This document shows positions 1 through 4,601 of a stretch of DNA of 5,807 nucleotides, one piece after another (position 1 is the first letter of the stretch; every line of letters begins with the position of its first letter). A program made the position numbers and the translations under genes. Source of the DNA: Rickettsiales bacterium. GTDB lineage: Bacteria > Pseudomonadota > Alphaproteobacteria > Rs-D84. Below the pieces are notes generated by a model. The model was not told the origin of the DNA and did no database searches. It saw only the letters and a program-made list of their open reading frames with translations. The stretch lies in the NCBI GenBank assembly GCA_031267375.1, contig JAIRZE010000029.1:1-5807 (forward strand), given 5' to 3'.

Positions 1-452
1 AGCGGTATTATTGAAACCGATTCGCGGGACAAATCGATAGAGCCCAGCATTTTATCAAGCAATTCACCGCAGGCGCCGGTCATTATGCTGGTGCTTGCGT
101 CGTCTTCTGCGGTTGGCACATCGGTTATGATAACAAGGCGGATGTCTTTCCCAAAATGCGGCATAACTGCGTTTGCAAAACCGGACAATGGGTGTTTGAA
201 TTCTCTGATGGCGGCGCAAAGGGCGTCCCCGCTGTCCGCGCCGGTCGCCGCGGTGTTTGCCGCGCTTGTCAATTCGTCATGCGGCGCGACCGGAATAGGC
301 GGCACAGCGGAGTGTTGAATTGATGATTTAAACTTATCGCTTACATTCAACACTCTACACTCTACGCTCAACACTTTCTCCTGAATCGGCTTTGCCGATT
401 CAGGAGCCAGTTCCCATTTTATGCCGCCAAGCACTAAATCTTGCAAAGACAT
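1..452 (-). CDS. Uracil-DNA glycosylase-superfamily-like protein, 3' end beyond window (diverged)
   Basis: The frame is open from an ATG at 452-450 to the window edge: 150 codons, no stop, so the C-terminal part is missing. An AAGGGG ribosome binding site at 465-460 lies 7 nt before the ATG. Residues 1-75 are low complexity and contain repeat-derived sequence. Residues 77-150 follow the layout of family 4 uracil-DNA glycosylases (Fe-S enzymes that remove uracil from DNA): a helix (ALCAAIREFKHP), a central strand and loop LVIITDVPTAEDD (106-118), then GACGELLDKMLGSIDLSRESV (126-146), matching the family's GxxGQLLDxMLxxIGLxR. The usual GEAPG before the acidic pair is TDVPT here, and the first Fe-S cysteine pair normally near residue 86 is absent (FKHPLSGFAN). 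This may be a non-catalytic or re-purposed homologue. The family assignment is from memory of motifs; activity is doubtful. Confidence 0.6.
   Translation of the reverse strand, partial: MSLQDLVLGGIKWELAPESAKPIQEKVLSVECRVLNVSDKFKSSIQHSAVPPIPVAPHDELTSAANTAATGADSGDALCAAIREFKHPLSGFANAVMPHFGKDIRLVIITDVPTAEDDASTSIMTGACGELLDKMLGSIDLSRESVSIIP
311..375. repeat. Heptanucleotide tandem repeat with flanking inverted repeat, inside the UDG-like reading frame
   Basis: Heptads run TTACATT (341-347), CAACACT (348-354), CTACACT (355-361), CTACGCT (362-368), CAACACT (369-375). The 10-mer AGTGTTGAAT at 311-320 is the exact inverse complement of ATTCAACACT at 345-354, so part of the array also forms a hairpin with a 24-nt loop. 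The repeat stays in frame with the minus-strand gene and encodes about residues 27-48 of it, a segment with no resemblance to the glycosylase fold. Confidence 0.8.
378..406. repeat. Perfect palindrome, 13-bp arms, TTT/AAA loop, inside the UDG-like gene
   Basis: Arms 378-390 and 394-406 are exact inverse complements around TTT at 391-393. The centre GGCTTTGCC (388-396) is the complement of GGCAAAGCC, the centre of the palindrome at 1265-1305. In the minus-strand gene it encodes roughly PESAKPIQE (residues 17-25), next to the heptad array. Confidence 0.85.
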
Positions 453-463
453 TGTATTTCCCC

Positions 464-492
464 TTGCTTTTGCGTTAATTTTGATATACAAT
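464..492 (+). promoter_or_regulatory. Candidate sigma-70-type promoter upstream of pal
   Basis: TTGCTT (464-469) and TACAAT (487-492) are separated by 17 bp. The -10 matches 5 of 6 consensus positions, the -35 only 3 of 6. Transcription would begin near 499, just before the inverted-repeat element, so the pal mRNA would carry that element in a long 5' leader of about 295 nt. No equally good promoter is seen closer to pal. The -35 overlaps the ribosome binding site of the divergent gene. Confidence 0.45.
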
Positions 493-508
493 AACAGTCG
501 AACAACTA

Positions 509-772
509 GACGTTGCTATTGAATATTTCGTGCGCATGGTGCGAGATAAAGCCGTACAATGCAAGGAAAATCGGTGCAGATGTATAGAATACATCAAGCC
601 GGTTTGACGAAGCAGTGGGCGGTTTTAGCCGCATCGCGAAGCGACGGCGACAAATTAAACAAATAACTGCGGATTTCCGCTCGCCTGTATCTCAATACAG
701 GCGTTGTGAAAATCCTTGTTCTTTATTTAATTTCTCTGCCGCCATGCGCACGGAATATTCAATAGCAACGTC
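509..772. mobile_element. MITE-like element with 31-bp terminal inverted repeats
   Basis: The terminal arms 509-539 (from GACGTTGCTATTG) and 742-772 (to CAATAGCAACGTC) are inverse complements over 31 positions with a single mismatch (T528 against G753). Total length is 264 bp. Inside each arm lies a smaller hairpin: 579-595 (GATGTAT/ATACATC, loop AGA) and 682-703 (CGCCTGTAT/ATACAGGCG, loop CTCA), so the two halves look like diverged inverted copies. There is no transposase-sized frame and no convincing target-site duplication (only TCGAA-like similarity on both sides). It could be a non-autonomous mobile element, a dispersed structured repeat, or a cis-acting leader of pal. Confidence 0.6.
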
Positions 773-793
773 GAAATACAAGGGAGTATTTTC

Positions 794-1213
794 ATGAAAA
801 TAAAAAACTATGCGATGATGTTGGCAGCGTGCGGCTTACTGGCTGCCTGCGGCGGATCCAACACCATCAAGGAACCGTCCGACCTGAACGAACAGCGGGT
901 TTTCTTCGCGTTTGACAGATCCGATATTTCCGAAGAATCACGCATGAACCTGCTGGGTCAGTCTCTGTATCTGAAGAATCATCCGGATACCAAGATTCAG
1001 ATCGCCGGTAACTGCGACGAACGCGGAACGGTTGAATACAACTTGGCATTGGGCCATCGCCGCGCTGATGCAGCGAAATCCGTCATCGTGAAAGACGGCG
1101 TTGATGCAAAGCGCGTATCTACCATTTCCTATGGCAAGGAAAATCCATGGAAACTGGGCAGCGGCGAATCCGTCTGGAAGTGGAACCGCAATGCGACCAC
1201 AACTGTAAAATAA
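794..1213 (+). CDS. pal: Peptidoglycan-associated lipoprotein Pal
   Basis: This is a 139-residue outer-membrane lipoprotein of the Tol-Pal system, which links the outer membrane to peptidoglycan and helps constrict the envelope at division. A short signal peptide ends in the lipobox LAAC (residues 16-19), so Cys19 is the probable lipidation site; an overlapping LAAC at 10-13 leaves too short a hydrophobic stretch. The OmpA-like peptidoglycan-binding domain spans about 34-139: VFFAFDRSDI, then GNCDERGT (72-79) with Asp75 and Arg77, EYNLALGHRRA (81-91), and RVSTISYGKENP (107-118). The Asp and the RRA arginines are those expected to bind diaminopimelate. GGGAG at 782-786, 7 nt before the ATG, supports this start. 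The tail NRNATTTVK departs from the usual NRRAVVV ending. No tolB or cpoB is adjacent, and terminators isolate the gene downstream. Confidence 0.95.
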   Translation: MKIKNYAMMLAACGLLAACGGSNTIKEPSDLNEQRVFFAFDRSDISEESRMNLLGQSLYLKNHPDTKIQIAGNCDERGTVEYNLALGHRRADAAKSVIVKDGVDAKRVSTISYGKENPWKLGSGESVWKWNRNATTTVK

Positions 1214-1230
1214 TAGTTGTTAAAAAAATA

Positions 1231-1256
1231 AAAATCCGGCGTTCGCCGGATTTTTT
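1231..1256 (+). terminator. Rho-independent terminator of pal
   Basis: ATCCGGC (1234-1240) pairs with GCCGGAT (1245-1251) around a GTTC loop. The stem is extended by A/T pairs to 1231-1254, and a T run (1251-1256) follows. It begins 17 nt after the pal stop codon. Confidence 0.9.
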
Positions 1257-1264
1257 ATTCAAGG

Positions 1265-1305
1265 TGTCATCCCGGGCGCAGGCAAAGCCTGCGCCCGGGA
1301 TGACA
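1265..1305. repeat. Perfect palindrome, 19-bp arms, AAA loop (possible second terminator)
   Basis: Arms 1265-1283 and 1287-1305 are exact inverse complements around AAA (1284-1286). The ends read TGTCATCCCGGG and CCCGGGATGACA. A T run at 1306-1312 follows, so it can also act as a plus-strand terminator, isolating the tRNA promoter from pal. The TCATCCCG...CGGGATGA border resembles dispersed palindromes known from repeat-rich alphaproteobacteria; that resemblance is from memory. Confidence 0.85.
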
Positions 1306-1313
1306 TTTTTTTA

Positions 1314-1341
1314 TTGCACGCTTGAAAATCTTTGTTATAAT
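1314..1341 (+). promoter_or_regulatory. Promoter for the tRNA-Val locus
   Basis: A perfect -10 TATAAT (1336-1341) lies 16 bp after a weaker -35 TTGCAC (1314-1319). The next bases, CCCCCTCGCC, form a GC-rich discriminator typical of stable-RNA promoters that respond to the stringent response. Initiation would be near 1348, about 44 nt before the first tRNA-like sequence. A second TATAAT at 1365-1370 lacks a matching -35. Confidence 0.6.
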
Positions 1342-1391
1342 CCCCCTCGCCTGCCCGCGGAAATTATAATTTTTGCGCGGCCCGGAACGTT

Positions 1392-1449
1392 GGACGCGTA
1401 GCTCAGTTGGTTAGAGTATCTCCTTGACATGGAGGGGGTCGGAAGTTCG
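1392..1449 (+). pseudogene. 3'-truncated tRNA-Val(GAC) copy
   Basis: From 1399 to 1449 the sequence equals the intact tRNA-Val at 1572-1622 with one difference (GGAAG for GGAGG in the T stem). It keeps the D arm, the anticodon arm with GAC, the variable loop and the first half of the T arm up to TTCG. After 1449 the T-loop and acceptor sequence are lost: no CTTCC + CGCGTCC + CCA follows. Its 5' acceptor half GGACGCG (1392-1398) differs from the GGATGTG of the intact copy, so it was once a separate gene and not just a partial recent copy. GGAA/TTCC (1441-1444/1454-1457) can still close a T-arm-like hairpin, but no acceptor stem can form well. Confidence 0.75.
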
Positions 1450-1548
1450 CCCGTTCCGTCGGTCGCAAAGCGACCGCCTAGACCGAGGTTGAAAACCGAG
1501 GGCGAGCGGAACGGAGCGTCTCGGCGTAGCCCGCAAGGCGAAGACGGA
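1450..1548. repeat. Palindrome-rich segment that replaces the tRNA 3' end
   Basis: It contains a perfect hairpin at 1460-1476 (CGGTCGC, AAA loop, GCGACCG), an outer pair CCGTTCCG (1451-1458) with CGGAACGG (1507-1514), and CGTCT (1517-1521) with AGACG (1542-1546). CGAGTC at 1549-1554 repeats the T-loop bases expected just after the truncation point, which hints that 1450-1548 was inserted within the T loop and that the rest later decayed; six bases could match by chance. Confidence 0.5.
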
Positions 1549-1564
1549 CGAGTCATAATTTTTT

Positions 1565-1641
1565 GGATGTGTAGCTCAGTTGGTTAGAGTATCTCCTTGA
1601 CATGGAGGGGGTCGGAGGTTCGAGTCCTCTCACATCCACCA
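1565..1641 (+). tRNA. tRNA-Val (anticodon GAC)
   Basis: All arms fold. The acceptor is GGATGTG (1565-1571) with CACATCC (1631-1637), the D arm GCTC...GAGT, the anticodon stem TCTCC/GGAGG around TTGACAT giving anticodon GAC, the variable loop GGGTC, and the T arm GGAGG-TTCGAGT-CCTCT. The discriminator is A1638 and CCA (1639-1641) is encoded. It reads GUC and GUU codons. It probably shares a transcript with the truncated copy upstream. Confidence 0.95.
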
Positions 1642-1642
1642 C

Positions 1643-1685
1643 CGATTTTTGTTATTTTTTGCAAAGCAAAAAATTAAAAAAATCG
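1643..1685 (+). terminator. A/T-rich inverted repeat after tRNA-Val, probable terminator
   Basis: Arms 1643-1662 and 1666-1685 pair at 18 of 20 positions around AAA (1663-1665); the inner 9 bp (ATTTTTTGC/GCAAAAAAT) are perfect. It starts one base after the tRNA CCA end. The core TGCAAAGCA matches the other GCAAAGC-centred hairpins of this window. There is no separate T run after the stem, so termination is inferred from position. Confidence 0.5.
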
Positions 1686-1688
1686 AGT

Positions 1689-1717
1689 GCCCGCCGAAGC
1701 TTTAGCGAAGGCCGGGC
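1689..1717. repeat. Imperfect hairpin repeat between tRNA-Val and metG
   Basis: GCCCG (1689-1693) pairs with CGGGC (1713-1717); the inner part holds GAAGCTTTAGCGAAG. GGGCAAAGCT follows at 1719-1728. This GCCGAAGCTTTAGCGAAGG type of sequence is a familiar dispersed repeat in several bacterial groups (from memory). No gene is seen between 1642 and 1922. Confidence 0.5.
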
Positions 1718-1784
1718 TGGGCAAAGCTAAAATGAATTCTTGTTTGAAATTCTTTACCTCTCGAATGATGCGCGCACAGCGCAA

Positions 1785-1813
1785 TTGATTTTTATCATTT
1801 TTCCACATATAAT
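1785..1813 (+). promoter_or_regulatory. Promoter of the metG-queH operon
   Basis: TTGATT (1785-1790), a 17-bp spacer and a perfect TATAAT (1808-1813) make the best sigma-70-type promoter in the window. Initiation near 1820 gives a leader of about 100 nt that ends in the heptad array. I see no T-box or SAM-riboswitch features in the leader. Confidence 0.75.
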
Positions 1814-1874
1814 CATAAAAAACGTTGCAGTCGTTGATTGCGAGAAATCCCAAAATATAAATTTGGATAACACT

Positions 1875-1923
1875 TACGAATAACGAGCAACGAACAACGA
1901 GTAACGAACAACGAGTAACGAAA
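1875..1923. repeat. Heptanucleotide tandem array abutting the metG start codon
   Basis: Seven consecutive heptads fit AACGA(A/G)N: TACGAAT, AACGAGC, AACGAAC, AACGAGT, AACGAAC, AACGAGT, AACGAAA. The last base is the A of the metG ATG. The array occupies the position where a Shine-Dalgarno sequence should lie; the only weak candidate is GAG at 1913-1915. Confidence 0.9.
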
Positions 1924-4004
1924 TGAAATACCTTATCACTTCCGCCCTGCCCTATGTCAACGCCATTCCGCATATCGGCAATTTCGTCGGCAGCATTCTG
2001 CCGGCCGACGTCTATGCCCGTTTCCGCCGCGCGCGGCATGGCGCTGAAAACGTTCTGTTCACATGCGGCGCCGACGCGCACGGCAGTCCAATTGTCATAA
2101 GCGCCAAGAAAGAAAACATGCCTGTCGCCGCATTGGCGGAAAAATATCATGCGATTCACGCGGGTCTGTTCAAAGACTTTCATATATCGCTTGACGGCGG
2201 GTATGGAACCACGCACACGGACGCCCAGGTTAAATTGGTGCACGATCTGTTCAATGCCTTGGAAAAAAACGGCTTTGTGGAAGAAAAAACGACGGTCCAG
2301 CCATATTCCGTTGACGACGAAATGTTTTTGGCCGACCGCCAGATAGAAGGGACGTGCCCGAAATGCGGATATGAAAAGGCCCGCGGAGACCAGTGCGACA
2401 AATGCGGCGAATTGCTGGATCCGGCGGATTTGATAAATCCCTATTCCGCGGACACGGGCAGCCGAAACATCGAGATGCGCGAAACAAAAAATCTTTTTTA
2501 TCGCGCGGACCTGGTCCGGGACGAAGTGGAAAAATGGTTTGCCGACACAGCGGTTAAAAACGGCTGGTCCAAGTATGCCGTGGCCGCGACAAAAAAATAC
2601 CTTGGCGAAGATGTCCCGAATCCGTCCATAACGCGCGACTTACCGTGGGGGATTCCAGTTAACAAGCCGGGATATGAAGACAAGGTCTTTTACGTATGGT
2701 TTGATGCGCCGTGGGGATATGTATCGATTTCGCAGCTTGCTAATGACCGGTGGGCTGATTGGTGGCATGGCGGCGAAAACTGCCACTATGCGCAGTTCAT
2801 GGGCAAGGATAATATAAAGTTCCATTCGCTGTTCTTCCCGGGCCAGGAATTTGCCTGGCGCGGCGGAAATTGGAAGAAAGTGGACCTGTTGAAAGGCCTG
2901 TATTTTCTGAACTTTGAAGGCGATAAGATTTCCAAGTCAAATAATCACGGCATATTCTTGGATACTGCGCTGGAAGACGCGCCTGCGGACGCATGGCGTT
3001 ATGCGCTTATGGCGTCTGCACCGGAAACGGACGATACAGACTTTACGATTCAGCGATTCGCGGATATTGTTAATAAAGATTTAAACGGCATGCTGGGTAA
3101 TTTTGTTTCACGCGTGTGTAAGCTGACCGAGAAAAATTTTGGCGGCGTTGTTCCTGGTGGGGCCGGTTTGCCAAGCCGGCCTGAAAAGGACGCGCTAGCA
3201 GCGCGTCCCTACCAAGAGCTGGAATCTGCGATCAATTCCAAGCTCTCTGAACTTACCGATGCGCTGGAAAAGTGCGAATTCAGAAAAGGGGTCGCCGCGC
3301 TGCGCGAGATCTGGGCCGCCGGCAACGAATTCATGACGCGGGCCGAACCGTGGGCGCTGATAAAAAATGGCGATACGGACGGCGCTGCGGCTGTTTTAAA
3401 CGAGTGTTTTCAGCTGATTGATTTTTATGCGCGGGTGTCGAGCCCTTTCATTCCGGCGACCGCGGCAAAAATGCAGGGGATATTTGGTGGGGACGCGCTG
3501 CCGGCGCGTCCATCTGATAGTGGGCGCGCCCGCAGCGCGGCCCTACCGTGGCCGGCGGCATACGAACGCCGAATTGCAGACAACACGCCGTTTATCGTGC
3601 CTGAAAATCTGTTCGAACGCATAGATGATGCCAAAGTCACGGAAATGATGGAAAAATATACCAAGAAATCACCGAAAATCGTAATCGCAAAGATTTTGAC
3701 TGTGGAAAAACATCCAGAATCAGACCGTTTGAATGTGCTGTCCGTGGATGCCGGCGACGGCAAGCCGCTTCAAATCGTATGCGGCTGTCCAAATGTGCAC
3801 CCGGGGCTGATTGGCGTTTTGGCCAAGATTGGCGCGCTGTTGCCCGGCTCCGATACTCCTATTGCTGCGCGCAAAATGCGCGGTGTTGTATCTTATGGCA
3901 TGATGTGTGGCCCGGACGAAATCGGGCTTTCCGACAAATATGAAGAACATCTTGCCGAAATGCCTGAAGATTCAGTGATTGGCACGGAATTCAAGGTCAA
4001 ATGA
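1923..4004 (+). CDS. metG: Methionyl-tRNA synthetase with PheT-like C-terminal tRNA-binding domain
   Basis: This class I enzyme attaches methionine to tRNA-Met in the cytoplasm, supplying initiation and elongation. The 693 residues begin with a Rossmann catalytic core carrying HIGN (17-20, the HIGH motif), a zinc knuckle with Cys145, Cys148, Cys158 and Cys161, and KISKS (335-339, the KMSKS loop). An alpha-helical anticodon-binding region follows to about 580. Residues 585-693 form an OB-fold domain with EKHPESDRL, QIVCGCPNV, LLPG, KMRGVVSYGMMC and EIGL, which look more like the N-terminal domain of PheT than the usual MetG tail. The start is fixed by SALPYVNAIPHIGN directly after Met1, yet no good ribosome binding site precedes it, only heptad repeats. 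Two repeat-derived insertions lie at about residues 413-432 and 523-541. The stop overlaps the queH start. Confidence 0.96.
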   Translation: MKYLITSALPYVNAIPHIGNFVGSILPADVYARFRRARHGAENVLFTCGADAHGSPIVISAKKENMPVAALAEKYHAIHAGLFKDFHISLDGGYGTTHTDAQVKLVHDLFNALEKNGFVEEKTTVQPYSVDDEMFLADRQIEGTCPKCGYEKARGDQCDKCGELLDPADLINPYSADTGSRNIEMRETKNLFYRADLVRDEVEKWFADTAVKNGWSKYAVAATKKYLGEDVPNPSITRDLPWGIPVNKPGYEDKVFYVWFDAPWGYVSISQLANDRWADWWHGGENCHYAQFMGKDNIKFHSLFFPGQEFAWRGGNWKKVDLLKGLYFLNFEGDKISKSNNHGIFLDTALEDAPADAWRYALMASAPETDDTDFTIQRFADIVNKDLNGMLGNFVSRVCKLTEKNFGGVVPGGAGLPSRPEKDALAARPYQELESAINSKLSELTDALEKCEFRKGVAALREIWAAGNEFMTRAEPWALIKNGDTDGAAAVLNECFQLIDFYARVSSPFIPATAAKMQGIFGGDALPARPSDSGRARSAALPWPAAYERRIADNTPFIVPENLFERIDDAKVTEMMEKYTKKSPKIVIAKILTVEKHPESDRLNVLSVDAGDGKPLQIVCGCPNVHPGLIGVLAKIGALLPGSDTPIAARKMRGVVSYGMMCGPDEIGLSDKYEEHLAEMPEDSVIGTEFKVK
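3161..3213. repeat. In-frame palindromic insertion 1 in metG
   Basis: There are two adjacent hairpins. At 3161-3181, GGCCGGTTTG pairs with CAAGCCGGCC around one base, with one T-G wobble. At 3188-3208, GGACGCGCT and AGCGCGTCC form a perfect 9-bp stem around AGC, followed by CTACC. They encode about residues 413-431 (AGLPSRPEKDALAARPY), a segment with no counterpart that I can place in typical MetRS, sited between helices of the anticodon-binding region. Confidence 0.8.
3491..3543. repeat. In-frame palindromic insertion 2 in metG
   Basis: GGACGCGCT (3491-3499) and GGCGCGTCC (3503-3511) form the same stem as insertion 1, with GCC as loop and one T-G wobble. A second hairpin follows, GGGCGCGC (3522-3529) with GCGC and GCCC (3535-3543) and a one-base bulge, then CTACC, as in insertion 1. 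It encodes about residues 523-541 (GDALPARPSDSGRARSAAL), between KMQGIFG and LPWP, a loop position in the anticodon-binding domain. Confidence 0.8.
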
Positions 4005-4576
4005 GGCCAGAGATAAAACTTGTTTTAATGTCGTGCTGTGCGCCCTGCTCTGCCGGGGCCGTTCGGCAATTAAAGGAATCGTCCGAAATCGCAGATTTCA
4101 TTGTTTTATTCTATAATCCGAATATATTTCCCGAATCGGAATATAGCAAGCGTCTTGCGGAACAAATCCGGCTGTGCGAAGGTTTAGGCGTTAAATATGC
4201 CGTCTGTGGCGTGGATGATTATGAAAAAGAACATGCAGAATGGCGCGAATGCATCCGCGGGCTGGAAGAGGGCCCAGAACGAGGGGAAAGGTGCGCAGCA
4301 TGCTTTAAAATGCGGTTCGCGTTTGGAATGCGCTGGGCCCGTGACAATGGATATAATGCCATTGCATCGGTTTTTGGGGTGTCTCGCCATAAATCCCAGG
4401 CTCAGGTTGATGCCGCCGTAAGAAATGCGATAAATAACGATGAAAAAATGGCAATTAAGTATATCCCGATTCAATGGGATGACGAATTGCGGCAAAAAAT
4501 GACCAAAGAATCAGATTTTTACCGTCAAAAATACTGCGGGTGCGAATTTTCTTTCAGAGAACCAACAAAAAAATAA
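4001..4576 (+). CDS. queH: Epoxyqueuosine reductase QueH (DUF208 family)
   Basis: QueH reduces epoxyqueuosine to queuosine at the wobble base of GUN-anticodon tRNAs (Asp, Asn, His, Tyr), replacing the unrelated cobalamin enzyme QueG. The 191 residues carry the family signature in order: SCCAPCS (11-17), FYNPNIFPESEYSKR (37-51), LEEGPERGERCAACFKMR (88-105, with Cys98 and Cys101), SVFGVSRHKSQ (123-133), and FYRQKYCGCEFS (173-184, with Cys179 and Cys181). Family structures place an Fe-S cluster and another metal on these cysteine groups. The common HxCCAPC opening reads MSCCAPC here, so the first residue of the motif is not His. The ATG lies within the metG stop (ATGA overlap), and AAGG at 3993-3996 sits 4 nt upstream, indicating translational coupling. 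The gene has no promoter of its own that I can see. Confidence 0.93.
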   Translation: MRPEIKLVLMSCCAPCSAGAVRQLKESSEIADFIVLFYNPNIFPESEYSKRLAEQIRLCEGLGVKYAVCGVDDYEKEHAEWRECIRGLEEGPERGERCAACFKMRFAFGMRWARDNGYNAIASVFGVSRHKSQAQVDAAVRNAINNDEKMAIKYIPIQWDDELRQKMTKESDFYRQKYCGCEFSFREPTKK

Positions 4577-4579
4577 TAT

Positions 4580-4601
4580 ATACGGTATGTTAATACCGTA
4601 T
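4580..4601 (+). terminator. Hairpin just after queH, possible weak terminator
   Basis: ATACGGTAT (4580-4588) pairs perfectly with ATACCGTAT (4593-4601) around GTTA. It starts 4 nt after the queH stop. There is no T run downstream, so it may instead protect the 3' end or serve as a processing site. Confidence 0.4.

Noticed and set aside
85..318. Plus-strand frame opposite the UDG-like gene
   Set aside because: It is a shadow: the minus-strand frame has a good ribosome binding site and recognisable glycosylase-like motifs.
485..604. Open stretch reading YTITVEQLDVAIEYFVRMVRDK and on to a TGA at 602-604
   Set aside because: There is no proper start codon before the repeat arm and no ribosome binding site; I treat it as the coding echo of the arm, mentioned under the element.
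615..797. Plus-strand 60-codon frame just before pal
   Set aside because: It lies within the inverted-repeat element, has no ribosome binding site, and overlaps the pal start; its codons only translate the repeat arms.
1392..1641. Site-specific integration of an island at tRNA-Val (attL/attR)
   Set aside because: The repeated tRNA part is 5' and central, not the 3' end typical of integrase sites; the distance is only about 170 bp and no integrase gene is present.
1814..1922. T-box or SAM riboswitch in the metG leader
   Set aside because: No T-box consensus, no specifier stem and no terminator-antiterminator pair can be drawn in about 100 nt of leader.
1875..1923. CRISPR-like array
   Set aside because: The units are 7 nt with no spacers and no cas genes nearby; this is a simple heptad tandem repeat.
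1674..2243. Minus-strand frame of 189 codons overlapping the metG start
   Set aside because: It is antisense to the conserved catalytic N-terminus of metG and to heptad and hairpin repeats; its end (PAFAKASAG) is a translated dispersed repeat and it resembles no family I know.
3425..3763. Minus-strand 112-codon frame within metG
   Set aside because: It is antisense to a well-supported synthetase gene and includes the GC-rich palindromes, which keep frames open by base composition.
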